In this document: positions 42,890 through 51,582 of the stretch, one piece after another | Numbering within the stretch: the stretch's first letter is position 1 | Layout: each line of letters begins with the position of its first letter | Assembly: GCF_041261205.1 (NCBI RefSeq) | Contig: NZ_JBGCCH010000008.1 | Location: 299,483-363,482 of the forward strand | Length of the DNA stretch: 64,000 nt | Source: Catenulispora sp. MAP5-51 | GTDB taxonomy: Bacteria > Actinomycetota > Actinomycetes > Streptomycetales > Catenulisporaceae | Direction: 5' to 3' | Position numbers and translations under genes: made by a program | Notes under the pieces: model-generated | Seen by the model: the letters and a program-made list of their open reading frames with translations, nothing else | Databases searched by the model: none | What the model was told of the DNA's origin: nothing

Positions 42890-44350
42890 ATGTCCGTAGT
42901 CACACCGCCGCGGGTCCCCGCCCGGCCGGACCAGCAGCGCCTGCGCGGCGGGGCGCTGGGGCTGCTGGACATCGCCGGGTCGACGATGGCCAACATCGGG
43001 CCGGCGATGAGCTTCTACTTCAGCTTCGGGTTCCTGGCCACGGCCTCCGGTCTGGCCTCGCCGCTGACGATCGTCGCCGCCGGCGTGGCCGTCGCCCTGC
43101 TGGGGAACACGCTGGCGCAGTTCTCACGGGCGCATCCCTCCGCCGGCAGCTTCGTCACGTTCGTCGGGACCACCTTCGGCGGGGCCAGCGCGGTGGCGAC
43201 GGCGCTGTTGGCGGCGCTCGGTTACATCATCGGCATCTCCGCGGTGATCGCGGTGTCCGGCGGTTTCCTGGCCACCACGCTGGAGTACTACGCGGGCTGG
43301 AGCCCGCCGTGGGTGGTGTGGACGCTGGTGCTGACCGCGGCCTCGGCGGCGCTGATCGTGCGCGGGATCGTGCTGTCGACCAAGGTCGCGGGCTTCTTCT
43401 TCGCGGTGGAACTGGTCATGCTGCTGGTGGTGTCGGTCTCGGCGATCGTCAAGCACGGCGGCCACCTGTCGGCCGCGCCGTTCCTGCCGAGCCACATCCG
43501 GGGCGGGATGACCGGGCTGGCCGAGGGCTTCCCGCTGGCGGTGTACCTGTTCATCGGCTGGGAGAACTCGGCGGCGCTGGCCGAGGAGAGCGAGAACCCG
43601 CGGCGGGACGTCGGGCGCGCGGTGTTCTCCTCGATCGCGGTGATGTCGCTGAGCTACGTGCTGTTCGCCTACGCCACGGTCACCGGGTTCGGCTACGACG
43701 TGCACAAGGTCGGCGCGGCGGACGTGCCGTTCATGGTGGTGGCGCGCGGGACGCTGGGCGTCCTGGCGTTCCTTGCGTACATCGCCGGACTCACCTCGAC
43801 GGTCGGCTCGCTCATCGCCGGCGCCAACTCCCAGACCCGGCTGCTGTTCAACGCTGGCCGCGAGCGGCTGCTGCCGGCGTTCCTGGGGTACGTGCACCCG
43901 ACACGGCGCACGCCGACGAACGCGATCCTGACGTTCATCGCCGCCGCCCTGCTGATCATCGGCGGCTGGGGACTGGGGCACGTGCTGGGGCACCACGGCG
44001 GAATGAACGCGACGGTGTTCTTCGCCGAGGCCTCGTCGATGGGCTCGATCCTGATCCTGCTGGTCTACCTCGCGGCGAACGTCGCGCTGCCGTTCTACTA
44101 CCGCAGGTACCGGCCCACCGAGTTCCGCCCGGTGCGGCACGTAGTGCTGCCGGCCCTGGGAGCGCTGGCGATCGTGGTCCCGTTGTACTACTTGGTGAAA
44201 CCCGGCCAGCCGGCGCCGTACAGTTGGTTCCCCTATGTCTCGCTTGCCCTGCTGGCGGCCTCCGTGGCCTACGCAATAGTCCTGACCCGCCGCGATCCGG
44301 CGCTGGGCGAGCGGGTCGGAGCGATCGTCGCCGACGGTTATGAGGAATGA
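42890..44350 (+). CDS. APC-superfamily amino-acid permease (copy 1)
   Basis: 486 residues with 12 predicted membrane segments. N-terminal LDIAGSTMANIGPAMSFYFSFGFLA fits the unwound helix 1 of APC transporters; GWENSAALAEESENPRRDVGRA is the conserved helix 6-loop region. Highly similar along its length to the permease at 48369-49844. Substrate is probably an amino acid or amine. Followed by a GntR regulator. Confidence 0.9.
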   Translation: MSVVTPPRVPARPDQQRLRGGALGLLDIAGSTMANIGPAMSFYFSFGFLATASGLASPLTIVAAGVAVALLGNTLAQFSRAHPSAGSFVTFVGTTFGGASAVATALLAALGYIIGISAVIAVSGGFLATTLEYYAGWSPPWVVWTLVLTAASAALIVRGIVLSTKVAGFFFAVELVMLLVVSVSAIVKHGGHLSAAPFLPSHIRGGMTGLAEGFPLAVYLFIGWENSAALAEESENPRRDVGRAVFSSIAVMSLSYVLFAYATVTGFGYDVHKVGAADVPFMVVARGTLGVLAFLAYIAGLTSTVGSLIAGANSQTRLLFNAGRERLLPAFLGYVHPTRRTPTNAILTFIAAALLIIGGWGLGHVLGHHGGMNATVFFAEASSMGSILILLVYLAANVALPFYYRRYRPTEFRPVRHVVLPALGALAIVVPLYYLVKPGQPAPYSWFPYVSLALLAASVAYAIVLTRRDPALGERVGAIVADGYEE

Positions 44351-44396
44351 GTGAGCGTTTCGACCTGCACGGCAGCCGCGAACCACGCGATTTAGA

Positions 44397-45140
44397 GTGT
44401 CTACCGTGGCGAACACTGCGGGCAAGTTCGGGCCCTACCCGGCGCCGGCGCTGACGGCGCCGCTCCGCGGCACGAACACGGCCCGGCTCCCGGCCCGGGC
44501 GCCGGTCCGCCAGCAGACCGGCGCGGAACTGATCCGCTCGCGCATAGCCCTCCAGGTCCGCCTCGGCGTACTGGCCCCGGGCGAAAGGCTCCCCGACACC
44601 GGCGTCATCGCCGAGGAACTCGGCATGAGCGAGATGACAGTCCGCCGCGCCCTGGAAACCATGTGCCAGGACGGCCTGCTGGACCGAAGGCGGGGCCGCG
44701 TGGGCGGCACCTTCGTCGCACCGAACTGGGACGCGATCGTGGACGCCTTCCGCGACGAGGAACAGGCGGCCTCCCTGGAGGACTTCCACCTCCTGCTGGA
44801 ATGCGGCCTGGTCGCCCGCTCCGCCGACGAACTCCCCACCGCCTGGGACTCAGGCCTCCAGGCAGTCGTCGACGAGATGAACGCCACCGGCGACCACGCG
44901 GAACTGCTGCGCCTGGAGGCGTGCTTCCACCTCGGCCTGGCCGAGGCACTGGGACAGGGGATGGCGGGCGAGGAAGTCGCGGACCTGCTGGGCCGGCTGT
45001 GCCTGCTGGCACCGGTCCCGGACGCGGCACGGTTGCAGGAGGCGAACAAGCAGCACGCGGACCTGCTCGCGGCACTGGAGCTCGGGCGGTTGGATGCCGC
45101 AGTCGGGGCGGTGAAGGCACATCGGGTCATGGGGGTGTGA
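44397..45140 (+). CDS. GntR-family regulator (FadR/FCD-like)
   Basis: 247 residues from GTG 44397, with no visible ribosome site (possibly leaderless). Winged HTH at about 40-105: LIRSRIALQVRLGVLAPGERLPDTGVIAEELGMSEMTVRRAL. The C-terminal helical part (LEDFHLLLECGLVARSADE to AVGAVKAHR) resembles an FCD effector domain. Sits 46 bases after the permease, so may regulate permease expression in response to its substrate. Confidence 0.87.
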   Translation: MSTVANTAGKFGPYPAPALTAPLRGTNTARLPARAPVRQQTGAELIRSRIALQVRLGVLAPGERLPDTGVIAEELGMSEMTVRRALETMCQDGLLDRRRGRVGGTFVAPNWDAIVDAFRDEEQAASLEDFHLLLECGLVARSADELPTAWDSGLQAVVDEMNATGDHAELLRLEACFHLGLAEALGQGMAGEEVADLLGRLCLLAPVPDAARLQEANKQHADLLAALELGRLDAAVGAVKAHRVMGV

Positions 45141-45757
45141 TGGGGCTACGAGTTCCAGGCCCTGACGGCAACTGGGCTCAGGAGTACGACGAGGTCGTCG
45201 ATCGGCACGGCCCACTGCTGGCAACGGCGGTCGGCCGATGCCTGACGGGAATCTGGACCCCGACGCGGGGGCTCCTGTCCCGTCGCTCGACAGTCGCCTG
45301 GGCCAGCCGGGCACCGGTCGTCTTCGACTTCGAGGGGCTACTGCTGGAGTTCGAGTGGAAGACCTTGGCGCGCAGCGTCACCGCCGCCAAGACCGACACA
45401 GCGACCATGGCCGCCGGCCCCGAAGGCTGGTATCAGCTCGCCGAGGACCCACAAGCCCCCGCCGGCCTGGTGGCGCTGACCGGACAGCGACTGTGGGCGG
45501 TGGACGCTTTCGAGATGCCCGTCGACGAGTGCGACCTCGGCTTCGCCTTCAGCCGCGACTACCTGGCCATGACCTCCAGCTGCTGCTGCATGGTGATGCT
45601 CTCCTGCGGCGCGCCGCAGCGCCGCCAGCTGCGCTTGGCATCGGCCAGTCCGACCCGCGAGGGGTATCCGCCGAAGGGGGTCGTGGCACCGCGGGGGTCG
45701 GCGACGTGGCCGGAGTTCGGGACGGGTCCTGCGATGGTGCGGACGGGGCGGGGATAA
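45140..45757 (+). CDS. hypothetical protein coupled to GntR
   Basis: 205 residues from ATG 45140, overlapping the GntR stop (TGATG). Mixed sequence with a central alpha/beta-like region (VVFDFEGLLLEFEWKTLARSVTAAK, WYQLAEDPQAPAGLVALTGQRLWAV) and a cluster SSCCCMVMLSCG. Third-position GC is high, supporting coding. No family recognised; coupling suggests a role tied to the GntR circuit. Confidence 0.6.
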   Translation: MGLRVPGPDGNWAQEYDEVVDRHGPLLATAVGRCLTGIWTPTRGLLSRRSTVAWASRAPVVFDFEGLLLEFEWKTLARSVTAAKTDTATMAAGPEGWYQLAEDPQAPAGLVALTGQRLWAVDAFEMPVDECDLGFAFSRDYLAMTSSCCCMVMLSCGAPQRRQLRLASASPTREGYPPKGVVAPRGSATWPEFGTGPAMVRTGRG

Positions 45758-45985
45758 CAGGCCCCTAGGGGCGGCTTGTAGAGCAGCCACAGTGAGCAGC
45801 TCGGCTCGCCATCAGGCCCACAGCCGCAAACCCCCAGCCACAAGCCCTAAGCCCCAAGTGCTAAGCCTAAAGCCGCATTCCCCCCGCCGCGCCGCCATGC
45901 CATCGTGGTGAAGCGTCACCGAAGATCATCGGCAGGTCGCCGACCTTCCTGGTCCTGGCCGGGGTCCCACGAGCACTGAGGTTCC

Positions 45986-47497
45986 ATGAGCACTGAGGTC
46001 GCCGCTGCCGCCGCTGTCGCGGCTCCGGCCGACGCCGCCGTTCCGGCCGACGCCGCCTTTCCGGCCGACGCCGCCGTTCCGGCCGACGCGGCTCCGGCCG
46101 ACGCCGTTCCGACCGCCGCCGTCGATTCCGCGTCCGATACCGGGTCTTGGCGCGAGCTCTTCCGGGGCGGCACCGGGCTGCTAGTGCTCGGCCTGCTGCT
46201 GCTCGAGTTCGCGACCGCCATGCAGTACTTCGCGGTGGCGGTGGTGATGCCGTTGGTGGCGCACGATCTGCACGCCGAGCGTTCCTACGGTTGGCTGCTC
46301 GGCTCCTACGGCATGGCGATGATCGCCGCGGCGCCGTTGACGCCCGGGATCACCGCACGCCTGGGGCGGATGCGGACTGCCGGGCTGGCGTCCGCCGTGT
46401 TCGTGGTGGGTGGGGTGCTGGCAGCGGTGTCGGGGTCGGCGGTGGTGTTCGTCGCCGCGCGGGTGTTCCAGGGGTTCGGGTCCGGGGTGCTGACCACGTT
46501 CGGGGTGAGTGCTGTCGCGCACTCCATTCCCGAGCGGCTGCGCAAGCGGGTGTACTCGCTGATCTCGGCGATGTGGCTGCTGCCGGCGTTCGTCGGGCCG
46601 GTGTACGCCTCGGCGGTGTCGGATCTCCTTGGGTGGCGCTGGGCGCTGACGTTGATCCTGCCATTGGTGGTCGTCGGCCGTGCGCTGGTGGTGCGGCGGG
46701 CCGGGATGGTTCAGCAAGTGCAAGCCCGCGAGGTGCAGACGCCACCCTTCGTCAGAGTCTTGATCCTCATCGCCGGCTGCCTGCTCCTGCTCACCGGCAC
46801 CAGCGTGAAGAGCGCCGTCGGCCAGATCGTCGCCGTCTGCGGCCTGCTACTGGTCGCCGCCGCCGCGCGAAAGCTCCTACCCACCGGGGAGCGCGGTCCG
46901 AGGCTGGCGATCCTGGCGATGCTGACGCTCTCACTCGGCTACTCCGGCCTGGACGCCATGGCGACGGTCATCGCCCGCAGCGGCTTCGACTCCTCCATCG
47001 CGGCGGCGTCGGCAGTCCTCACCTGCGACGCAGTCGCCTGGTCGACCCTTGCGTTCCTGCAACCGAAGTTCCACGAGCGCTGGCGGCTGAGCACCGGGAC
47101 GGCCGGTGTGATCGGCGCGCTGCTGGTCGCGGTACCAGTGGCCGGGCTGCCCCTGATGCTGGCCGCGCACCTGTCATCGAGCACTGCGATGCCCTTGATG
47201 TGGGCGGCGTTCCTGGTCTCCGGATCGGGAATGGGCTTCATCTACACGAACCTGCCGGTAACGGCCGTCGGAGTCGCGAACAAGTCGGCAACCGACGCCT
47301 TCGCCGCCGGGCTCGTTCTGGCCGAGTCGATGGGCGCGAGCCTGGGTTCGATGATCGGCGGCGGCCTGTATTCCTACGGCCTGCAGCGAGGTCTGTCGGC
47401 GTGGCACGCACTCGCGGTGGCGGTCGGTGCGCTCAGCGTGTCGTTGTTCGCGACCGTATTCGTCGCCATCGCGATCCGGCGCCACTTGGCGGCGTAG
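45986..47497 (+). CDS. MFS transporter with PADAA-repeat N-terminus
   Basis: 503 residues. The first 50 residues are low complexity with repeated VPADAA/FPADAA units encoded by 15-18-bp DNA repeats (about 46018-46110). After that about 12-14 membrane segments, with motif A-like ITARLGRMRTAG and VFQGFGSGVLTTFGV (motif C-like). Probable efflux or uptake permease; substrate unknown. The repeat tail would lie in the cytoplasm before helix 1 and is likely length-variable. Confidence 0.85.
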   Translation: MSTEVAAAAAVAAPADAAVPADAAFPADAAVPADAAPADAVPTAAVDSASDTGSWRELFRGGTGLLVLGLLLLEFATAMQYFAVAVVMPLVAHDLHAERSYGWLLGSYGMAMIAAAPLTPGITARLGRMRTAGLASAVFVVGGVLAAVSGSAVVFVAARVFQGFGSGVLTTFGVSAVAHSIPERLRKRVYSLISAMWLLPAFVGPVYASAVSDLLGWRWALTLILPLVVVGRALVVRRAGMVQQVQAREVQTPPFVRVLILIAGCLLLLTGTSVKSAVGQIVAVCGLLLVAAAARKLLPTGERGPRLAILAMLTLSLGYSGLDAMATVIARSGFDSSIAAASAVLTCDAVAWSTLAFLQPKFHERWRLSTGTAGVIGALLVAVPVAGLPLMLAAHLSSSTAMPLMWAAFLVSGSGMGFIYTNLPVTAVGVANKSATDAFAAGLVLAESMGASLGSMIGGGLYSYGLQRGLSAWHALAVAVGALSVSLFATVFVAIAIRRHLAA

Positions 47498-47570
47498 GGG
47501 ATCGCAGGGGTCGGCGATCGAGGGCCGACCACCGTGTGACAGGTGGATCCCGCATCCCATAGAGGGGGTT

Positions 47571-48260
47571 GTGTTCCGGGTCCCCCGCCGCGTCGACGGG
47601 CGAAGCCAAGCTGGCCGGTCCGGTGGTGTCAAGCCGCACGTTTCGCGACCAAAAGCAGCGTGTGATTCGGCTTTACACCACCGGACCGGCCTGCTTCCGT
47701 TAGGCGGCGATGCGGCGGGGGACCCGGAACACTGGCGACCACAAGCAGCACCGCCGGCGAGCCACGCGGCGCCACCACGCACGAGGACAAAGCCGAACAG
47801 TCGCGGGCCGCCGGTTGCAGGAGGTCCGCAGGGGACGCCCCCCGCTGTAGAGCACCCGCCGGAGGCACCTGCTCTTGATCTTAGGCACCCACCAAACGCG
47901 GCAGGCGCCCGCCAGCAATGACGCATGCGCAGTGACTCGGACCGGCGCGCGGTCGTGAACACGTGAACCGCCGGCCGCCAGCGGGAAATGAGCGGCTCAG
48001 CCGAACTGCGCCACCAGCGGATCCCGTAAACCTTGCGCGAAGCCGTCAAAAAATGCCTGGGATTGTCAACCCACGAGCAAACTGCACTCGCCTCGCCTCA
48101 CCCTTACGCGAGCCACAAGCCACGAGCCACAAGCCACAAGCCACGAGCCACGAGCCACGAGCCACAAGCCCCGAGCCCGATCCACGAGCCCCAGCCGAAA
48201 GCCCGAGCCCGAGCCGAAAACCCGAACCGCAACCCCACCCCCCCACCCCCCATATTTGCT
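47571..48260 (-). repeat. long interspersed repeat with nested hairpin, copy A (inverted orientation)
   Basis: Copy A of an element also seen at 63300-63771. At its left end, 21-base arms at 47571-47591 and 47712-47732 are perfect inverted repeats, enclosing a second pair, 47613-47636 and 47668-47691 (23 of 24). Read on -, the upstream part is homologous to copy B: a G-rich tract, TTTTGACGGCTTCGCGCA, GGGATCCG and TGGTGGCGC near 47995-48055, then CCTCCGGCGG and GCTTGTGGTCGCC before the hairpin. It fills most of the 871-base gap between the MFS and second permease genes. No convincing gene is present. Confidence 0.75.
48112..48174 (+). repeat. 7-bp tandem repeat GCCACRA, nine copies
   Basis: Nine adjacent units of GCCACAA or GCCACGA (the last is GCCCCGA), followed by degenerate GCCCGAG-type units to about 48230. 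Two alternating variants suggest amplification in steps. A degenerate array of similar units (AGCCACAAGCCCTAAGCC) is also seen at 45830-45885. Located about 190 bases before the second permease. Confidence 0.85.
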
Positions 48261-48368
48261 CACGCCGACCCATTACCCCTTGTTTATCTGTTCCCTGTGA
48301 GCTATTTTCTCGGCAAGACCGCCACCCCGCCCTGACCACCAGCTTCCCCAGCGTCGAGGAGCGCCCCC

Positions 48369-49844
48369 ATGTCCACAATGGATCCCCCCTCCACCGCGCC
48401 CGCGCCACCGGCCACCGGGCCCGAGCCCGGCGACAACCGCCTGCGCGGCGGGTCGCTGGGGCTGCTCGACATCGCCAGCTCCACGATGGCCAACATCGGG
48501 CCGGCGATGAGTTTCTACTTCGGCTTCGGGTTGCTGGCCACCACGGCCGGGGTGGCCTCGCCGCTGACCATCGTGTGTGCCGGGATCACCGTCGCGTTGC
48601 TCGGCAACACGTTGGCCCAGTTCTCGCGGGCGCATCCCTCGGCCGGCGGTTTCATCACGTTCGTGGGCAAGACGTTCGGGCCGACGAGTGCCGTGACCAC
48701 CGCGCTGTTGGTCACCGCCGGCTACATCATCGCCATGGCGTCGGTGATCGCGATCTCCGGCGGGTTCCTGGAGATGACGCTGAACTACTACTTCGGCTGG
48801 AACGTGCCGTGGATCCTGTTCACGCTGGTGCTCACCGGCTTGGCCGTGGTGCTCATGGTCCGCGGGGTCGGGATGTCCACGCGGATCGCCGGGTACTTCT
48901 TCGCGGTCGAGATGACGGTGCTGGTCGTGGTGTCGGTGGTGACCATCGCCAAGCACGGTGCGCACCTGTCGCTCAAGCCGTTCACGCCCAGCCACGTCAA
49001 GGGCGGCATGTCGGGGCTCGCTGAGGGCTTCCCGCTGGCCGTCTACATGTTCATCGGCTGGGAGAACTCCGCGGCGCTGGCCGAGGAGACCGAGAACCCG
49101 CGGCGCAACGTCGGGCGGGCGGTGTTCTCCTCGATCGCGATCATGTCGGTCGGCTATGTGCTGTTCGCGTACGCCACCGTCACCGGCTTCGGTTACGACG
49201 CCGACAAGGCCGGCGCCTCGCCCGTGCCGTTCATCGACGTGGCCCACGGCACCCTCGGCGCCCTGGCGTTCTTCGCCTACCTCGCCGGCCTGACCTCCAC
49301 CCTCGGCGCGCTGATCTCCGGCACGAACTCCCAGACCCGCCTGCTGTTCAACGCCGGCCGCGAGCGGCTGCTGCCGGGCATCCTGGGCCGCGTGCACCCG
49401 ACGCGCCGCACACCGCTCAACGCGATCGTCGTCTTCGTCTCGGCCGGCCTGCTGATCATCGGGGTCTGGGGCCTGCTGCACATCATCGGCGGCAAGGGGA
49501 CGATGGACCCGGTGAACTTCTTCGCCGAGTCCTCGACCATGGGCACCATCCTGATCCTGCTGGTGTATCTGGCCTCGAACGTCGCGCTGCCGTTCTACTA
49601 CCACAAGTACCAGCGCGCGGAGTTCAACGTGGTCCGGCACGCGGTGCTGCCGGTCATCGGCGCCGCGGCCATCATCGTGCCGCTGTACTACCTGGCCAAG
49701 CCGGGCCAGTCGACGCCCTACAACTGGTTCCCGTACCTGGCGCTCGGCGTGCTGGCGGTAGCGCTGGTGTACGCGGTGGTGCTCACCCGCCGCGATCCGG
49801 GCCTGGGCGAGCGCGTCGGATCGATCGTCGCCGACGCGGAGTAG
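48369..49844 (+). CDS. APC-superfamily amino-acid permease (copy 2)
   Basis: 491 residues, 12 membrane segments, a close paralog of the permease at 42890: LLDIASSTMANIGPAMSFYFGFG, GWENSAALAEETENPRRNVGRA, NSQTRLLFNAGRERLLPGILG. Both genes share a CTATTTTC motif upstream (42840 and 48301 regions). Divergence is concentrated in the termini and in helices 3-4, so the substrates may differ. No regulator immediately adjacent. Confidence 0.9.
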   Translation: MSTMDPPSTAPAPPATGPEPGDNRLRGGSLGLLDIASSTMANIGPAMSFYFGFGLLATTAGVASPLTIVCAGITVALLGNTLAQFSRAHPSAGGFITFVGKTFGPTSAVTTALLVTAGYIIAMASVIAISGGFLEMTLNYYFGWNVPWILFTLVLTGLAVVLMVRGVGMSTRIAGYFFAVEMTVLVVVSVVTIAKHGAHLSLKPFTPSHVKGGMSGLAEGFPLAVYMFIGWENSAALAEETENPRRNVGRAVFSSIAIMSVGYVLFAYATVTGFGYDADKAGASPVPFIDVAHGTLGALAFFAYLAGLTSTLGALISGTNSQTRLLFNAGRERLLPGILGRVHPTRRTPLNAIVVFVSAGLLIIGVWGLLHIIGGKGTMDPVNFFAESSTMGTILILLVYLASNVALPFYYHKYQRAEFNVVRHAVLPVIGAAAIIVPLYYLAKPGQSTPYNWFPYLALGVLAVALVYAVVLTRRDPGLGERVGSIVADAE

Positions 49845-49845
49845 G

Positions 49846-49935
49846 CCGAGCAAGCCGAGCAAGCCGAGTAAACCGAGCAAGCCGAGCAAACCGAGTAAAC
49901 CGAGCAAGCGGAATAGGCGCAGCAAGCGGAATAAC
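49846..49935 (+). repeat. 9-bp tandem repeat CCGAGCAAG, ten copies
   Basis: Ten 9-base units begin one base after the permease stop codon: CCGAGCAAG alternating with CCGAGTAAA and ending in CGGAATAGG-like variants. They fill the whole gap to the convergent flavin reductase stop at 49941. The units contain in-frame stop codons in the permease frame (AGTAAACC), so they are not a tail of that protein. Confidence 0.88.
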
Positions 49936-49940
49936 GCAGG

Positions 49941-50438
49941 TCACGCCGCCAACCGCCCGAACGTGCCGCCGTGGAACACCAGCGGCGGCACGTCCGCATC
50001 AGCATCGAGATCGTGCACCCGGAAGACGATGATGTCGTGGTCGCCGGCCGGGAGCACGGACTCGACGGAGCAGTCCAGCCAGGCACTGGCCCCCTCGACG
50101 AAGACCGCGCCGTCAGCGCTCGTCCGATATTCCAGCTCTGCGAAGCGCTCCCCGTTCTTCGACGACAGCCGACGGCATGCCGCCTCCTGATGCGCCCCCA
50201 GAACACTGATACCCAGGCGCGGCAGCGTCCGCAGCAGCGGCCAGGTCGCCGAGCGGTTGTCCGCGCAGACCGAGACCAGCGCCGGCGCCAGCGACACCGA
50301 GGTGAACGAGCTCGCGGCCAGGCCCACCGGGACGCCGTCCACGAGCGCGGCCACGGCGGTCACTCCCGACGGGAAGGCCCCGTAGACGCGTCGCAGTTCC
50401 TTGGGATGGTGTGCGGCCGTGATGTCCCGAACGGTCAT
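49941..50438 (-). CDS. flavin reductase (FMN-reducing, HpaC-like)
   Basis: 165 residues from ATG 50438; GTG 50447 overlapping the upstream stop is an alternative. Flavin-reductase-like split barrel: RVYGAFPSGVTAVAALVDGVPVGLAASSFTSVSLAPALVSVCAD is the canonical N-terminal half, with HDIIVFRVHDLD and PLVFHGGTFGRL at the end. Supplies FMNH2 to the four luciferase-like monooxygenases encoded upstream in the same operon. It is the last gene of that operon. Confidence 0.9.
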   Translation of the reverse strand: MTVRDITAAHHPKELRRVYGAFPSGVTAVAALVDGVPVGLAASSFTSVSLAPALVSVCADNRSATWPLLRTLPRLGISVLGAHQEAACRRLSSKNGERFAELEYRTSADGAVFVEGASAWLDCSVESVLPAGDHDIIVFRVHDLDADADVPPLVFHGGTFGRLAA

Positions 50439-50443
50439 GGCGG

Positions 50444-51577
50444 TCACCGCCTGGCCCATTCCTCGGCCAGCAGCCGATAGGAGGCCACGCGGTCGGCGTG
50501 GTCGTGGGTGATCGTGGTGACGATCAGCTCGTCGGCGCCGACCGCGTCGCGCAGCACCTCCAGCTGGTCCGCGACCTGCTCCGCGGTGCCCACGAACTGG
50601 GTCTCGACCCGGTCGGCGACCAGCGTGCGGTCGGCCTCGGTCCAGGGCAGGGCCCGCGCCTCCTCCGGTGTCGGGAACTGGATCGCGCCCTCGGCGGTGC
50701 GGATGCTGCGCACCCACGCGCCGTAGCCGGAGGCCAGTTCCCGGGCCCGCGCCTCGGTCTCGGCGACCACGACGTCGGCCGAGACGCCGACGTGCGGCGC
50801 GTCGAGCTCGGTCGAGGGCTTGAACGCGGCCCGGTAGCCCTCGGCCGCCTCCAGCACCGTCGCCGGGCTGACGTGGTAGTTGGTCGCGAACCGCAGCCCG
50901 TTGCCGCCGGCCACCTCGGCACTGGCACCGCCGCTGCTGCCCAGGATCCACACCTGCACTTCGGCGCCCTCGCCGGGCACGACGTGCGCCTCCTGGCCGT
51001 TGCCGTCGACATAGGTGCCGGTCAGCAGCGCCAGGATGTCGGCGATCTGGTCCACGTACTCGGGCGTCTGGGCGTTCGGCTGCTGAAGCAGAGCCCTGTG
51101 AAGTGCGAAGCGCGGGGACTTCAACAGCGGTGCGAAGTCGAAGCGCGCCGGGATGCGCAGGCCGTTGGCGGTGTAGCCGTCGACGACGGTGGCGCTGCCG
51201 GCGGGTGCGGACTGCGGCACCGCGCCGGGCGTGCGGCTCCCGCCGGAGCGCCCGAGCCCGAGGTCGAAGCGGCCGGGGAAGGCGGCGTCGAGCAGCCCGA
51301 ACTCCTCGACGGTGTTCAGCGCAGTGCGGTGGCCGAGCAGGACGGCGCCGGAGCCCAGGCGGATGGTCGAGGTCGCGGCGGCGGTGAGCGCCAGGACCAC
51401 GGCGGGACTGGTGCCGGCCACGCCCGGATTGAGGTGGTGCTCGGCGAACCAGTAGCGCGCGTAGCCGAAGCTCTCGGTCTGCTTGGCGAGGTCGATGCTG
51501 TTACGAAGGGCCTGAGCGGCGGTGGATCCGGAGCTGATCGGGACCAGGTCCAGGACGCCGAGGGGAGTGTTGGCCAT
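50444..51577 (-). CDS. luciferase-like monooxygenase, MsnO8/YtmO-like
   Basis: 377 residues from ATG 51577 (AAGGAG site). Start LGVLDLVPISSGSTAAQAL and WFAEHHLNPGVAGTSPAVVL, RLGSGAVLLGHRT, FPGRFDLGLGRSGG: the MsnO8 family of bacterial luciferase-like FMN monooxygenases that includes B. subtilis YtmO (CmoO). It probably oxidises a sulfur compound such as an S-alkyl cysteine derivative. Five bases separate it from the next gene upstream in the operon. Confidence 0.88.
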   Translation of the reverse strand: MANTPLGVLDLVPISSGSTAAQALRNSIDLAKQTESFGYARYWFAEHHLNPGVAGTSPAVVLALTAAATSTIRLGSGAVLLGHRTALNTVEEFGLLDAAFPGRFDLGLGRSGGSRTPGAVPQSAPAGSATVVDGYTANGLRIPARFDFAPLLKSPRFALHRALLQQPNAQTPEYVDQIADILALLTGTYVDGNGQEAHVVPGEGAEVQVWILGSSGGASAEVAGGNGLRFATNYHVSPATVLEAAEGYRAAFKPSTELDAPHVGVSADVVVAETEARARELASGYGAWVRSIRTAEGAIQFPTPEEARALPWTEADRTLVADRVETQFVGTAEQVADQLEVLRDAVGADELIVTTITHDHADRVASYRLLAEEWARR

Positions 51578-51582
51578 ACAGA

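Noticed and set aside
45830..45885. Possible CRISPR-like or attachment repeats
   Set aside because: Degenerate 7-base units with no spacers and no cas genes; better read as simple tandem repeats.
47963..49024. Open frame on + starting inside repeat copy A
   Set aside because: Its start lies in the repeat and it then runs out of frame through permease 2.
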